Program-made: the position numbers and the translations under genes
The notes under the pieces: model-generated
Told to the model about the DNA's origin: nothing
What the model saw: the letters and a program-made list of their open reading frames with translations, nothing else
The model's database searches: none
In this document: positions 8,931 through 18,528 of the stretch, piece after piece
How the letters are laid out: the number at the start of each line of letters is the position of its first letter
Numbering within the stretch: the first letter of the stretch is position 1
From: Saccharospirillum salsuginis
GTDB lineage: Bacteria > Pseudomonadota > Gammaproteobacteria > Pseudomonadales > Natronospirillaceae
Length of the DNA: 64,000 nt
Direction: 5' to 3'
NCBI RefSeq assembly: GCF_014651855.1
Contig: NZ_BMXR01000001.1
Location: 124,001-188,000 of the forward strand

Positions 8931-9079
8931 GTCGAAGTTTGACGGTCGTCGCAATCTGACCGTATCCAGTACACAGTTTGAAACCTTCGCTGTTGAATAA
9001 ACAGGTATTGCTCCAACCTCTGCGGCGTTCGCTAGTGATATGCACCCACACCTATTCCAAAGACAAAGGAGACGATGCC

Positions 9080-9265
9080 ATGAAAACGATGTACACATTG
9101 CTTGTCGCGATGATGTTTAGCTTGCCACTGGTCGCATGCGACAACGACGGGCCGGCAGAGGAAGCCGGAGAAGAAATCGACGAGGCCGCCGAAGAAGCGG
9201 GTGAAGCCCTGGACGACGCGGCCGATCAGCTTGAAGAAAGCGCTGAAGAGGCAACGGACGACTAA
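9080..9265 (+). CDS. Small acidic lipoprotein
   Basis: 61 residues. A signal peptide ends in a lipobox (SLPLVAC, Cys20), followed by a very acidic, Ala-rich tail of EEAGEE/EAAEEA-type heptads predicted to form an amphipathic helix, broadly reminiscent of Lpp- or entericidin-like small lipoproteins. AAAGGAGA gives a strong ribosome binding site. A clear intrinsic terminator follows at 9288-9314, so the gene is probably monocistronic. Role unknown, presumably envelope. Confidence 0.75.
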   Translation: MKTMYTLLVAMMFSLPLVACDNDGPAEEAGEEIDEAAEEAGEALDDAADQLEESAEEATDD

Positions 9266-9287
9266 CGAACCCATATTCTGTGTACAC

Positions 9288-9314
9288 AGACGGCAACATG
9301 ACGTTGCCGTCTTT
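9288..9314 (+). terminator. Intrinsic terminator after the small lipoprotein
   Basis: AGACGGCAAC at 9288-9297 pairs perfectly with GTTGCCGTCT at 9303-9312 around a 5-base loop, followed by TT. It lies 23 bp after the lipoprotein stop. Confidence 0.75.
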
Positions 9315-9348
9315 CACAGCCACGATTTACGTTAATCGACATTTCGGC

Positions 9349-9792
9349 TCAACAGGCTGTGGCATTGGCACCACGATGTCTCAAACCTTCCACCACCCGT
9401 TGAATGTCACTAACATCCGGTCGAGTAGCCAAATACTCCTTCAGACTGATCAGCCCACCAAGGCCGTAGCGCGGCGTTTTAAACGCGGCCGCCATAGAAG
9501 GCCCGGCCATGTCCTGGCCCAGCGCATCGGCGATCGCCACCAGCAGCGACAGGCGTTCGATATCATTCTGGGACAGGCTGAACGCGCCCGCAGGACCATG
9601 CGGAATGGAATAGCGGCACAGAAGCCAGTCTTCGAGGGAGGCATCACGCAGAAAAGAGGCAATATCCCGGTCGTTGAGGTTCAATTGGGATGGCCCGCGA
9701 ATGATTTGAATCTTCCGGACCAGGGCATCGACCCTCTTGCGATGAAAGGTATCGATTTTGGCCTGTGGATCCGGCTTCCTGAGTCCCATCAT
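9349..9792 (-). CDS. Uncharacterised protein with MbcA/ParS-like C-terminus
   Basis: 147 residues with a strong AGGAGG site. The last ~60 residues (an FKTPRYGLGGLISLKEYLA-like stretch and then a helix IQRVVEGL) resemble the MbcA/ParS/Xre antitoxin-type C-terminal domain, but the match is by pattern only. The middle is helical (IERLSLLVAIADALGQ). No RES-type toxin gene is beside it, so if it belongs to a toxin-antitoxin family it is an orphan. The neighbour upstream on the same strand is a diguanylate cyclase about 200 bp away. Confidence 0.65.
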   Translation of the reverse strand: MMGLRKPDPQAKIDTFHRKRVDALVRKIQIIRGPSQLNLNDRDIASFLRDASLEDWLLCRYSIPHGPAGAFSLSQNDIERLSLLVAIADALGQDMAGPSMAAAFKTPRYGLGGLISLKEYLATRPDVSDIQRVVEGLRHRGANATAC

Positions 9793-9987
9793 TACTGCCT
9801 CCTGCCATTCAATCAGGGTTGATCAAAAGATAACCCTCTTTTGATATTGCGCAAGTCGACAGGTGCGTTCGTGTCCGCCCCAGACGAGTCAAATCGCCTG
9901 CTCATCAGGAATCGAATGGTTATGGATGTGATGGCGGCGGGCTGTCGGATGCGATCGAGCCGGGGACGGAAACCTATGGGGGACGTG

Positions 9988-11049
9988 TTATTCTTTGTAA
10001 ATGATGCGATTTCGCCCTTCGCGTTTGGCCTGAAACAAAGCATCGTCGGCGCGTTTGAACACATTCTCGAACAGCGTCTGGGTGTCGATCGATTCATTAC
10101 CGTGATCCCTCATTTCGGAAATACCGAAACTGGCCGTCAACGCAATGCTCTGCTCCCGCCACACGACCGGGTGAGCAAGAATCGCATTGCGCAAGTCCTC
10201 AACAATCAATCGGGCCTTCGGGCCGTTCGTCGGTAACCAGAGCGCGAACTCCTCTCCACCAAAGCGAGCCAGAATGCCACCATCCGGTACCCGGTCGCGC
10301 ATCCGGTTCGAAAACGCCTTCAATACCTCATCACCGGCCTGATGCCCATAACGGTCATTTACGTTCTTGAACCAATCCAGATCGATGATGACCAGAGTGC
10401 CGCTCTGAGGGTTGCGTTCGAGTGCTTCTTCGATTTCCCAAATCAGAGCTCTGCGGTTGAGCAAACCCGTCAGATGGTCGTGACGAACCTCCCATTCCAG
10501 GCGCTCGCGCAGAATGCCGTTGGTGATCAGTACCGCGGCGATTTCAAGGGCAGCCACATAGCTGCCCGGGTAGTCGCGCGGTGCATCGCAGTCATCGAAC
10601 CCCAGAATGCCCCACCACTGACCTTCCACCATGATCGGTATGGTCAGCATCGAGTGGATGCCTTGCACTTCGAATTCATGCTTAAGGAAACCGCCGACTT
10701 CAGTGCGTTGATGGATCTGCACCTGGCCATTCAACCGGGCCTGATACAGCGCCCTGAGGTCTGGGTTATCAACGTCGACCCGCTTTCCAATATAGCGGTT
10801 GTCGTTGATATTCGAGGACTCCGGCCGATCGGCCCATTCAAAGACGAAATTGGTGACGTAGTAGTCCGGCCCCTGGTCGATGACTTCGAACATCCAGACC
10901 CGATTGGTACCGGTGGTCGTTCCCAGGGCTTCCAGGAAATCGGCGATGCCATAACGCCAGCCGCGATGATGCATCAGACTCTTGGCCGCACGCGATACAG
11001 CCGGAAACAGTTCCGTGTCCGGCGGGTTGGGTTTGTAGCAATCAGTCAT
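9988..11049 (-). CDS. GAF-GGDEF diguanylate cyclase
   Basis: 353 residues. The N-terminal two-fifths is a GAF-like sensor (it contains IPIMVEGQWWGILGFDDCD, a typical GAF strand). The C-terminal GGDEF domain carries the active-site loop GGEEF at residues 264-268 and the HDHLTGLLNRRAL start motif, so it should make cyclic di-GMP from GTP in the cytoplasm. The canonical inhibitory RxxD five residues before the loop is not in register: an RVPD lies two residues too far upstream, so product inhibition may be weak or absent. Divergent from the nap operon. Ligand of the GAF domain unknown. Confidence 0.9.
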   Translation of the reverse strand: MTDCYKPNPPDTELFPAVSRAAKSLMHHRGWRYGIADFLEALGTTTGTNRVWMFEVIDQGPDYYVTNFVFEWADRPESSNINDNRYIGKRVDVDNPDLRALYQARLNGQVQIHQRTEVGGFLKHEFEVQGIHSMLTIPIMVEGQWWGILGFDDCDAPRDYPGSYVAALEIAAVLITNGILRERLEWEVRHDHLTGLLNRRALIWEIEEALERNPQSGTLVIIDLDWFKNVNDRYGHQAGDEVLKAFSNRMRDRVPDGGILARFGGEEFALWLPTNGPKARLIVEDLRNAILAHPVVWREQSIALTASFGISEMRDHGNESIDTQTLFENVFKRADDALFQAKREGRNRIIYKE

Positions 11050-11376
11050 ACGTCAATAGGGTTACCGCGCCATGCATAACGGGGATACCTGGCCCATGAG
11101 AACCTACATCATTGATTCAACCGCGGATATTGCCTGAAGCCCGCCTTCCGGTCTATGCCAACGACCTAGATTCCGAATAGATTCGAATAATACTCAACAC
11201 CAAAAAATAATAATTATCTTTTTAATTGGATGTATCTCTTTCGATATACAAAATCACCGCAATATTGAAATAAACATCACATCCACCTTTCACTGATCGA
11301 AAAACTCAATCATACCCGCTTGAATCCACACTTTTTTTTACTAGCGTGAAGAAGGCATTTAAAGAAAGGATGATTT
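11050..11376. other. Divergent intergenic region between diguanylate cyclase and nap operon
   Basis: 327 bp, AT-rich in its right half (AATAATAATTATCTTTTTAA near 11205-11225). It must hold the nap promoter. I looked for an FNR box (TTGAT-N4-ATCAA) and NarL/NarP heptamer pairs and found no convincing match. AAAGAAAGGA before napE supplies its ribosome binding site. Confidence 0.5.
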
Positions 11377-11550
11377 ATGGAGGATTTGAACGCGGTACCG
11401 TCGGGTGAGCGCAAAAAGCTCGAAACCCGACTCTTCATTTTCCTGATTGTATTCCTGTTCCCCATCCTCGCTGTGATGATCGTTGGTGGTTGGGGCTTTC
11501 TGGTCTGGATGTCGCAAATCCTGCTCGGCCCACCCGGCCCGCCCGGTTGA
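11377..11550 (+). CDS. napE: Periplasmic nitrate reductase subunit NapE
   Basis: 57 residues encoded directly upstream of napF. It has an N-terminal cytoplasmic stretch (a GERKKLETR basic region) and one membrane segment (LFIFLIVFLFPILAVMIVGGWGFLVWM), then a PPGPPG tail. Size, topology and position match NapE, a small membrane protein of nap operons whose exact role is not known. The stop at 11548-11550 is 9 bp before napF, with GGAAGG between. Easily missed because of its length. Confidence 0.88.
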   Translation: MEDLNAVPSGERKKLETRLFIFLIVFLFPILAVMIVGGWGFLVWMSQILLGPPGPPG

Positions 11551-11559
11551 GGAAGGCTT

Positions 11560-12063
11560 ATGACCGTATCAACGTCACGACGCGCTCTGCTGCGCGGCGG
11601 TGCCCCTTTGGCCGTAGACCGGCAACCGCCGTGGACCGACAGCACCTTCATCGACACCTGCATTCGCTGCGGGGACTGCATCGACGCCTGCCCGGAATCG
11701 ATTCTGGTCAAGGGCGACGGCGGCTTTCCGCAAGTCACCTTCGCCAGCGACGGATGCACCCTGTGTGGCGAGTGCGTGAGCGCCTGCCCGGAACCGGTTT
11801 TCGACCTGAATCGCGAGGCGTTCGAGTGGCGCGCGCGCATCGAATCGACCTGCCTCGCACTCAACAACATTCAGTGCCAAAGCTGCCAGGACAGTTGCGA
11901 GACCGACGCCATTCGCTTCAGGCCCACCTTAGGACGGGTGCCCCAACCCGAGGTGGCCATCGACGACTGCACCGGCTGTGGCGCCTGCACCTCGGTCTGC
12001 CCACAGGATGCCATTGCATTGGAGAAACCCGATGACGGAACACAACAACAAACATCGCCATAA
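11560..12063 (+). CDS. napF: Ferredoxin-type protein NapF
   Basis: 167 residues. Cysteine motifs CIRCGDCIDACPE, CTLCGECVSACPE and CTGCGACTSVCPQ each bind a 4Fe-4S cluster, and an extra CQSCQDSC segment lies between the second and third, as in NapF. NapF is a cytoplasmic iron-sulfur protein that helps mature NapA before its Tat export. The N-terminus starts TVSTSRRALLRGG. Its coding end overlaps the napD start. Confidence 0.93.
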   Translation: MTVSTSRRALLRGGAPLAVDRQPPWTDSTFIDTCIRCGDCIDACPESILVKGDGGFPQVTFASDGCTLCGECVSACPEPVFDLNREAFEWRARIESTCLALNNIQCQSCQDSCETDAIRFRPTLGRVPQPEVAIDDCTGCGACTSVCPQDAIALEKPDDGTQQQTSP

Positions 12064-12364
12064 CGACGAACTCCACATCGCCAGCTTGATCGTTCACGTC
12101 AAGCCCGAGCACGTCGAACCACTGCTCGAGTCAATGAACGATGACCCAACGCTGGAAGTACACGCGACCGACCCTGCCGGCAAGGTCGTCGTGGTCTGCG
12201 AGCATAAACACCACCGCGCCATTCTGGACACGGTCGAACGGCTGGAACACACACCCGGCGTACTCGGCTGTGTGTTGGTGTATCACGAAGTGATGGAAGC
12301 CCGGGAAGCCGGACAAGAATTGATCGCTCACAACACAACGGATCGTCAAGGGGTAACCGCATGA
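12032..12364 (+). CDS. napD: NapA chaperone NapD
   Basis: 110 residues from the ATG at 12032, with GGAG seven bases before it and inside the end of napF. The [19 protein letters not shown] start and the ferredoxin-like fold pattern match NapD, the cytoplasmic chaperone that binds the Tat signal of NapA and holds it until the Mo cofactor is inserted. The stop overlaps the napA start (ATGA). The His-rich tip ([10 protein letters not shown]) is a local feature. Confidence 0.92.
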   Translation: MTEHNNKHRHNDELHIASLIVHVKPEHVEPLLESMNDDPTLEVHATDPAGKVVVVCEHKHHRAILDTVERLEHTPGVLGCVLVYHEVMEAREAGQELIAHNTTDRQGVTA

Positions 12365-14865
12365 ACCTGACCCGACGCGAATTCGCCAAAGCCAACGCTG
12401 CCGCGGCCGCCGCCTCAGCCGCGGGCATGGCATTGCCGGCCGCGGCCGAAAACCTGATCACCAACGACGACCTCACGGAACTGAAATGGAGCAAGGCGCC
12501 CTGCCGGTTTTGCGGCACCGGGTGCAGCGTCATGGTCGCCACCAAGAACGACCGCATCGTCGCCACGCACGGTGACAACCAGGCCGAGGTCAACCGCGGG
12601 CTCAACTGCGTAAAAGGCTATTTCCTGTCGAAGATTCTCTACGGACGCGACCGGCTGACTCAGCCGTTGCTGCGCAAGCGCAACGGGCAATACGACAAGG
12701 AAGGCGATTTCGAACCGGTCAGTTGGGATGAAGCGCTGGACATTATGGCGGAGAAATTCACCCGGGCCATTCGCGAACACGGCCCGGAAAGCGTCGGCAT
12801 GTTCGGCTCCGGCCAATGGACCGTCTGGGAAGGCTACGCCGCCAGCAAACTGATGAAAGCGGGCTTTCGCAGTAACAACCTCGACCCCAACGCCCGCCAC
12901 TGCATGGCCTCGGCCGTCGGCGGTTTTGCCCGAACCTTCGGCATGGACGAACCGATGGGCGTCTACGACGACATCGAGCACGCCGATGCCTTCGTGCTCT
13001 GGGGGTCGAACATGGCCGAGATGCACCCCATCCTCTGGACCCGGGTCACCGATCGTCGACTGTCCTTCCCCAACACCCGGGTCGCGGTACTCTCGACCTA
13101 CAAACACCGCAGCTTCGACCTGGCCGACCTGCCAATGGTAATGACGCCCAACGCCGACATTGTCATCCTGAACTACATCGCGAATTACATCATCCAGAAC
13201 GATGCGGTGGACCGGAACTTTGTCGATGCGCACACGCATTTCGTTAAAGGCGTTGAAGACATCGGTTACGGTCTGCGACCCGAAGACCCACGCGAACTGG
13301 CGGCGCAAAACAACCAGTCACCCAACGAATGGGAAGACATGAGCTTCGAGCAGTTCGCCGACTATGTCCGCCCCTACACTCTGGATCGAGCCGCCAAAGA
13401 GTCCAACGTACCCAAAAACCGGCTGGAAGAACTGGCCCGGTTGTACGCGGACCCGAACAAGCGGGTCACCACTTTCTGGACCATGGGCGTGAACCAGCAC
13501 ACCCGGGGCGTCTGGGTAAACAACCTGATCTATAACCTCCACCTGTTGACCGGCAAGATCGCCACCCCGGGCAACAGCCCTTTCTCGTTGACCGGTCAGC
13601 CGTCGGCTTGCGGCACAGCCCGCGAAGTCGGCACCTTTTCCCACCGGTTGCCCGCCGGGTTGGTCGTCGCCAACGAGGAGCACCGCGCCAAGGCGGAGAA
13701 AATCTGGAAGCTGCCGGCAGGGACCATTCCGCCCAAACCCGGTTTACATGCCGTACAGCAAAGCCGGGCCTTGAAGGACGGCGTATTAAAGGTCTACTGG
13801 ACCCAGGTGACCAACAACATCCAGGCCGGCCCCAACACCCAGCAGGAAACCCTGCCGGGCTGGCGCAACCCGGAAGCGTTCGTCATCGTCTCCGACATCT
13901 ACCCGACCGCCTCGGCCCAGGCGGCCGACCTGATTCTGCCCGCCGCCGGCTGGGTCGAGAAGGAAGGCGCCTACGGCAACGCCGAACGGCGCACCCAGTT
14001 CTGGCACCAGTTGGTGAACCCGCCGGGTGACGCCCGGTCGGACTTGTGGCAGACCATGGCGTTGGCACAGCGCATCAAGGTTGCCGATGTCTGGCCCCAG
14101 GAATTACTGGACCAAGCGCCGGACATGCAGGACAAGACCCTGTACGACATCCTCTATCGCAACGGCCAGGTGGACGCCTACCCGCTGGATGAGACCCACC
14201 CGGACTACGACAACTTCGAGGCCAACGAATTTGGCTATTACGTGCAAAAAGGTCTGTTCGAGGAATACCGTCAGTTCGGCCTCGGCAAAGGTAAGGACCT
14301 GGCTGAGTTCGACCGCTACCACCAGGAACGCGGCCTGCGCTGGCCAGTGGTCAACGGACAGGAAACTCTATGGCGCTATCGCGAAGGGTCGGACCCGTAC
14401 GTCGAGGCCGGCACCGGCTTCCAGTTCTACGGCAACCCGGACAATCGCGCCCGCATCTTCGCGCTGCCGTTCGAACCACCCGCCGAATCCCCGGATGAAC
14501 AGTATCCGTTCTGGCTGAGCACCGGTCGCGTCATCGAACACTGGCACACCGGTTCCATGACCCAGCGTGTCCCCGAACTGCACAAAGCCGTACCCGACGC
14601 CCTGGTGTACATGAACAACGAAGACGCCCGCGACCAGGGCTTCCGTCGCGGCAGCGAGGTACGCCTGATCAGTCGCCGGGGCGAGGTTCGGTTGCGGGTA
14701 GAGACGCGCGGCCGCGTCAGCATGCCTCGGGGGGTCGTCTTCGTGCCCTTCTTCGACGCCCGTCACCTGATCAACAAGGTGACGCTGGACGCCACCGATC
14801 CCATTTCCAAACAGACGGACTTCAAGAAATGCGCGGTCCGGCTCGAACTGGTCAACCTGGCCTAA
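12361..14865 (+). CDS. napA: Periplasmic nitrate reductase catalytic subunit NapA
   Basis: 834 residues, the usual length. It has a Tat signal ([13 protein letters not shown]) with cleavage near PAAA. A 4Fe-4S cluster is bound by Cys48, 51, 55 and 83 (CRFCGTGC plus NCVKG). The molybdenum ligand is Cys181 in [12 protein letters not shown]. It reduces nitrate to nitrite in the periplasm using a bis-MGD molybdenum centre, taking electrons from NapB/NapC. Fourth gene of napEFDABC, coupled to napD by a four-base overlap. NapA enzymes of some bacteria also reduce selenate, which matters for the ABC transporter at 18.5-21.5 kb. Confidence 0.97.
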   Translation: MNLTRREFAKANAAAAAASAAGMALPAAAENLITNDDLTELKWSKAPCRFCGTGCSVMVATKNDRIVATHGDNQAEVNRGLNCVKGYFLSKILYGRDRLTQPLLRKRNGQYDKEGDFEPVSWDEALDIMAEKFTRAIREHGPESVGMFGSGQWTVWEGYAASKLMKAGFRSNNLDPNARHCMASAVGGFARTFGMDEPMGVYDDIEHADAFVLWGSNMAEMHPILWTRVTDRRLSFPNTRVAVLSTYKHRSFDLADLPMVMTPNADIVILNYIANYIIQNDAVDRNFVDAHTHFVKGVEDIGYGLRPEDPRELAAQNNQSPNEWEDMSFEQFADYVRPYTLDRAAKESNVPKNRLEELARLYADPNKRVTTFWTMGVNQHTRGVWVNNLIYNLHLLTGKIATPGNSPFSLTGQPSACGTAREVGTFSHRLPAGLVVANEEHRAKAEKIWKLPAGTIPPKPGLHAVQQSRALKDGVLKVYWTQVTNNIQAGPNTQQETLPGWRNPEAFVIVSDIYPTASAQAADLILPAAGWVEKEGAYGNAERRTQFWHQLVNPPGDARSDLWQTMALAQRIKVADVWPQELLDQAPDMQDKTLYDILYRNGQVDAYPLDETHPDYDNFEANEFGYYVQKGLFEEYRQFGLGKGKDLAEFDRYHQERGLRWPVVNGQETLWRYREGSDPYVEAGTGFQFYGNPDNRARIFALPFEPPAESPDEQYPFWLSTGRVIEHWHTGSMTQRVPELHKAVPDALVYMNNEDARDQGFRRGSEVRLISRRGEVRLRVETRGRVSMPRGVVFVPFFDARHLINKVTLDATDPISKQTDFKKCAVRLELVNLA

Positions 14866-14876
14866 GGAGAGACGTC

Positions 14877-15353
14877 ATGAAATATCGGCTTGTCTTGATT
14901 CTGGGCCTCGTATTGGCCGCCTGGACCTGGGCCGAAGCCCCCGGCCTGTCCCCCTCGTCGCCGGAAGGCCTGCGGCCAGCCGGTACCCTGGGCGAGACCA
15001 CGCCCGCGACGCCCATACCGGGCGACCCGCGCGAGGTGGAACGCGAAGTGCGCAACTACCCGGAACAACCGCCGGTCATTCCGCACATCATCCGGGGGTA
15101 CCAGGTCGACAAGCGGTTCAACCGCTGCCTGGATTGCCACAGCCGCGAATCGGCCCCGTCGGCCGGCGCGCCCATGGTCAGTGTCACCCACTTCATGGAC
15201 CGGGACGGCCAGGTGCGGGCGGCCGTGAGCGCCCGGCGCTACTTCTGCACCCAGTGCCACGTCCCGCAGACCGACGCCGAACCGATGGTGGATTCCGACT
15301 TCCACTCGATTGACCGCGTCCTTCAGGAAGCCGCCGAGGGAGGGCAACCATGA
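14877..15353 (+). CDS. napB: Diheme cytochrome c subunit NapB
   Basis: 158 residues from the ATG at 14877 with AAGGAGA upstream. A signal peptide ([17 protein letters not shown]) is followed by a Pro-rich linker and two c-heme sites, CLDCH (84-88) and CTQCH (124-128). NapB passes electrons from NapC to NapA in the periplasm. Its stop overlaps napC (ATGA). Confidence 0.95.
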   Translation: MKYRLVLILGLVLAAWTWAEAPGLSPSSPEGLRPAGTLGETTPATPIPGDPREVEREVRNYPEQPPVIPHIIRGYQVDKRFNRCLDCHSRESAPSAGAPMVSVTHFMDRDGQVRAAVSARRYFCTQCHVPQTDAEPMVDSDFHSIDRVLQEAAEGGQP

Positions 15354-15931
15354 AATGGCTGAAACGTTACTGGCAGGTACTGAGTCGACCCAGCCTCCAC
15401 TTCAGCCTGGGGGTGCTGACCCTTGGTGGTTTCCTGGCCGGTATTGTGTTCTGGGGCGGCTTCAATACGGCGTTGGAAGTGACCAACACCGAGCAGTTCT
15501 GCGTCAGTTGCCATGAAATGCGCGACAACGTCTTCGAGGAGCTGAAGGACACGGTGCACTACACCAACCGCTCGGGCGTGCGCGCCGTCTGCTCGGACTG
15601 CCACGTCCCGCACGAGTGGACGCACAAGATCGCCCGCAAGATGCAGGCCTCCAAGGAAGTCTGGGGTTGGATCTTCGGCACCATCAACACCCGCGAGAAG
15701 TTCGAGGCCAAGCGACGGGAGTTGGCCGAACGGGAATGGCGCCGGTTCAAGGCCAACGACTCGCTCGAATGCCGCAACTGTCACGAATTCGACTCGATGG
15801 ACTTCACACTGCAGGAACCGCGAGCCGCCGAGGCCCATTCCACGGCGCTGGGCGGTGGCGACAAGACCTGCATCGACTGCCACAAGGGCATCGCCCACGA
15901 GTTGCCCGACATGAGCGGCGTGCACCGTTGA
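15350..15931 (+). CDS. napC: Tetraheme membrane cytochrome NapC
   Basis: 193 residues. One N-terminal membrane helix ([22 protein letters not shown]) anchors a periplasmic NapC/NirT domain with four heme sites: CVSCH (51-55), CSDCH (81-85), CRNCH (141-145) and CIDCH (174-178). It oxidises membrane quinol and reduces NapB. Last gene of the operon; there is no napGH, so quinol oxidation should depend on this protein. Confidence 0.96.
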   Translation: MKWLKRYWQVLSRPSLHFSLGVLTLGGFLAGIVFWGGFNTALEVTNTEQFCVSCHEMRDNVFEELKDTVHYTNRSGVRAVCSDCHVPHEWTHKIARKMQASKEVWGWIFGTINTREKFEAKRRELAEREWRRFKANDSLECRNCHEFDSMDFTLQEPRAAEAHSTALGGGDKTCIDCHKGIAHELPDMSGVHR

Positions 15932-15964
15932 CGCCGGCCCACCCCGGCAAACCTTTACAAAAAA

Positions 15965-16001
15965 TTGCCCGAGAGCGTGTGATTCAACCGCTCTCGGGCA
16001 A
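15965..16001. terminator. Hairpin after the nap operon
   Basis: TTGCCCGAGAGCG at 15965-15977 pairs perfectly with CGCTCTCGGGCAA at 15989-16001 across an 11-base loop, 34 bp after napC. On the + strand no U-tract follows. On the - strand the preceding A-run becomes a U-tract. It is the natural end of the nap transcript, but its form suits - strand termination better. Confidence 0.6.
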
Positions 16002-16113
16002 GTGATTGACGCGCAAGGACTTTCCAAAACACCGTTGTGTTTTCCTGCCAGCCACGCTTCGCGAACCCGCGAAAAATCCTGAAATGCCCCTTTTCGAGCG
16101 CCCGGAAAATCCA

Positions 16114-16119
16114 TACAAT
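16114..16119 (+). promoter_or_regulatory. Candidate -10 element (TACAAT) upstream of the small basic protein
   Basis: TACAAT lies 74 bp before the 37-residue gene and just upstream of a leader hairpin. The -35 region (TTTTCG, 17 bp upstream) is poor. Suggestive only. Confidence 0.3.
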
Positions 16120-16129
16120 CCCGCGCCCC

Positions 16130-16166
16130 GCTCACCACTGGGCGGAACAACCCTCCAGGGGTGAGC
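16130..16166 (+). promoter_or_regulatory. Leader hairpin before the small basic protein
   Basis: GCTCACCACTGG at 16130-16141 pairs with CCAGGGGTGAGC at 16155-16166 (11 of 12 positions) over a 13-base loop. It ends 21 bp before the start and 11 bp before the GAGGAGG site. Could regulate translation or stabilise the leader; function not shown. Confidence 0.4.
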
Positions 16167-16187
16167 ACTGTCCTGTGAGGAGGTGCT

Positions 16188-16301
16188 ATGAAGCCGCGCA
16201 ACTTTGTTGCCAAGCACAACCCCCACCGCAGCCAAGCGTTTCGTGACAAGAAAAAGCAGGCGAAGGCGGGGTACCGCAAACACAAACCCAATTGGTCGTA
16301 G
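16188..16301 (+). CDS. Small basic protein, 37 residues
   Basis: ATG at 16188 after a near-perfect GAGGAGGTGCT site. The product begins MKPRNFVAKHNP and continues through RDKKKQAKAGYRKHK, with over a third of residues Lys, Arg or His. Size and composition resemble small conserved basic proteins such as DUF7230 and, more loosely, ribosome-associated rescue factors, but I cannot assign it firmly. The strong ribosome binding site and leader hairpin support a real gene. Confidence 0.65.
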   Translation: MKPRNFVAKHNPHRSQAFRDKKKQAKAGYRKHKPNWS

Positions 16302-16329
16302 TGTGACCATGAACGATAGGAGATTCACC

Positions 16330-16626
16330 ATGCCCCTTATGAGCGATTCAACCGTCCGCGTTTTCATCCACGTCAACCCCGTTGGCGCGGATGAGGCGTT
16401 GTCCCCGGCGGATCGCGATGTGGCAGGTACCTATCGGGTCGCGGTCAGTGCGGATCTGTTGCCATCACAGTGGGCGGACGCCGCTCTGGACGTCCTCCAC
16501 GCCTGTGTCGTCATCGACGACGAAAGCCAATTCGAATTCACCGTCGAGGATGCCAAAGGCACCCTGCTGACGGGCACCCCCGGCCACCTGCACGCCTCCC
16601 TGGTCGATGCGGCCGAACTGATCTGA
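16330..16626 (+). CDS. Hypothetical protein, 98 residues
   Basis: Start at 16330 chosen because TAGGAGA lies seven bases upstream; an ATG at 16309 would lack one. The product is acidic, with alternating strands (VRVFIHVNPVG, TYRVAVSADLL, CVVIDDESQFEFTVED) and no signal peptide. No family recognised. Converges on the lactate permease gene; GGCGACG-N6-CGTCGCC at 16652-16671 may be a shared terminator. Confidence 0.6.
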   Translation: MPLMSDSTVRVFIHVNPVGADEALSPADRDVAGTYRVAVSADLLPSQWADAALDVLHACVVIDDESQFEFTVEDAKGTLLTGTPGHLHASLVDAAELI

Positions 16627-16658
16627 TCGACCGCACCGAGCCATTCTGACGGGCGACG

Positions 16659-18362
16659 CTAAGACGTCGCCGTCAACGGATCCCCGATTCCGAACCCGTA
16701 CATCGCCACCACCGTGATCAAGCCCGCCACCAGCAGATAGTACAGCGTCGGCAGGATGGTCAGTCGCAGTGTTTTGCCTTCCTGCCCCAACAGCCCGACC
16801 GTCGCCGAGGCCGCTACCACGTTGTGAATGGCGATCATGTTACCGGCGGCCGCACCGACCGCCTGGGCCGCGACCATCATCGCCGTGGAGACACCCAACA
16901 GTTGCGCCGTGTTGAACTGGAAGTCGGACAACATCAGATTCGACAGCGTGTTGGAACCGGCGATGAATGCGCCCAGCGCACCGATGGTGGCCGCGAACAT
17001 CGGGTAAACCGTACCGACGGATTCCGCCACCAACTGCGCCATGGCCCGGGGCATGGAGGGCAAATCGGCCGCGTTTACGCCCGAGTTGATCAAAATCCGC
17101 ACCATCGGGATAGTGAACAGCAACACGAAACCCGCACCGAGCAGGGTGCGGCTGGAATCCGCCATGGCGGACTTCAATTGCGGCAACTTCAGGCGGTGCA
17201 GCAGGAAAGTCGCCGCCACCACCAACACCATGACCCCGCCCGGCAAATACAGCAGCTGGATCGACCCGCTGATGCCGTCCTGATTCAACAGATTCTGCCA
17301 ACTGAAGGCCAGCCAGTTGGTGAATACTGACTTCACTTCCGGAACGGTACGCGTGATCACCAGAATAATGGCGAGCAACAGATAGGGCAGCCAGGCCTTA
17401 ACGATGGACATGGGCTGGCGACCGGCCAGATCGTCCATGCTGACATTGACCTTGCCAAACCACTCCGGCGACCACTGATCGCTCGGCGCGAAATCCCAGG
17501 CCTGTTTCGGCACCAGGAAACCGGCGCGGGCAGCGGGCACGACAATGGCCAGACCGACCAAGGCACCCAGCATGGACGGAAATTCCGGCCCCAGGAAGAC
17601 CCCGGCCGCCATATACGGCAGGGTGAACGACAGACCGGCGAATATCGCGAACGGGGCGACCGAGAACCCTTCGCGCCAGGACCGGTTGGGGCCGAAGAAC
17701 CGGGTCAGCATCAAACACATGGCGAGCGGCATCAGGGTGCCGATGACACCGTGGGTGATGGCGATTTCCGATACCATCAGCCGGTAATAGGCTTCCCATC
17801 CGCTGCCGTTCGCAACGAGTGTTTCCGTGATCGCGGCCTTATCCAGCCCACCCGAGACGCCGACAACGATGGGGGTGCCGACAGCGCCGAACGATACCGG
17901 CGTGGACTGGATCATCATGCCCATGACCACTGCCGCCATCGCCGGAAACCCGAGCGCCACCAGCAAGGGCGCGGCGATCGCCGCCGTGGTGCCGAAACCG
18001 GATGCCCCTTCCAGAAAGCACCCGAACAGCCAGGCCACGATGATGACCTGAATGCGCCGGTCCGGGCTGATGTCAGAGAAGCCGCTACGTATGGCCGTGA
18101 GCGCGCCGCTGTATTTCAGGGTATTAAGCAACAGCAACGCCCCGAAAATGATCCACAAAATACCGGCGGTCAGGATCAGCCCCTGCAGCACCGAGGCGGC
18201 GACCCGCATCGGGCTCATCTGCCAAGCCCAGAGCCCGATAACCACGGAGACCAGGAACACCACGGGCATCGCCCGGGCCGCCGGCCAGTGCAAACCGACC
18301 AGCAGAATGCCGGCCAACACAATCGGCGCGAAAGCCAGAAGGAACAGCAAGGTTTCGGTCAT
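16659..18362 (-). CDS. L-lactate permease family transporter
   Basis: 567 residues, close to the size of LldP/GlcA. At least twelve hydrophobic segments are evident. Family features include [22 protein letters not shown] and [19 protein letters not shown], both characteristic of L-lactate permeases, and the [13 protein letters not shown] region near the C-terminus. Imports L-lactate (and probably D-lactate or glycolate) with protons across the inner membrane. No lactate dehydrogenase gene is adjacent. A partial GntR-like half-site lies in its promoter (18401-18409). Confidence 0.92.
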   Translation of the reverse strand: MTETLLFLLAFAPIVLAGILLVGLHWPAARAMPVVFLVSVVIGLWAWQMSPMRVAASVLQGLILTAGILWIIFGALLLLNTLKYSGALTAIRSGFSDISPDRRIQVIIVAWLFGCFLEGASGFGTTAAIAAPLLVALGFPAMAAVVMGMMIQSTPVSFGAVGTPIVVGVSGGLDKAAITETLVANGSGWEAYYRLMVSEIAITHGVIGTLMPLAMCLMLTRFFGPNRSWREGFSVAPFAIFAGLSFTLPYMAAGVFLGPEFPSMLGALVGLAIVVPAARAGFLVPKQAWDFAPSDQWSPEWFGKVNVSMDDLAGRQPMSIVKAWLPYLLLAIILVITRTVPEVKSVFTNWLAFSWQNLLNQDGISGSIQLLYLPGGVMVLVVAATFLLHRLKLPQLKSAMADSSRTLLGAGFVLLFTIPMVRILINSGVNAADLPSMPRAMAQLVAESVGTVYPMFAATIGALGAFIAGSNTLSNLMLSDFQFNTAQLLGVSTAMMVAAQAVGAAAGNMIAIHNVVAASATVGLLGQEGKTLRLTILPTLYYLLVAGLITVVAMYGFGIGDPLTATS

Positions 18363-18400
18363 GATGTCGTTTTCCCTGTTGTTGGGGGTTAATCGTTTAA

Positions 18401-18409
18401 GTCAGACCA
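18401..18409 (-). promoter_or_regulatory. Possible GntR/LldR-type half-site (TGGTCTGAC)
   Basis: On the - strand TGGTCTGAC lies about 40 bp before the permease start and resembles one half of the TTGGT-N-ACCAA sites used by LldR/PdhR-like regulators. The second half is degenerate. Confidence 0.25.
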
Positions 18410-18528
18410 GTCTAACGCAGTTCCAGTAAAATCGGTTGCGCTGGGTCAAACATCAATCGATCTCCCACTTTTGATATACTCCGCCGCCGATTGAAACAAA
18501 CACTTCCATACCGTAAAAGGACCCCGTG

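Noticed and set aside
9349..9792. Toxin-antitoxin pair at the MbcA/ParS-like gene
   Set aside because: No adjacent RES-domain or other toxin gene is present, and the domain match itself is weak.
11050..11376. FNR or NarP sites controlling nap
   Set aside because: Expected biologically, but I found no acceptable match to TTGAT-N4-ATCAA or to paired TACYYMT heptamers.
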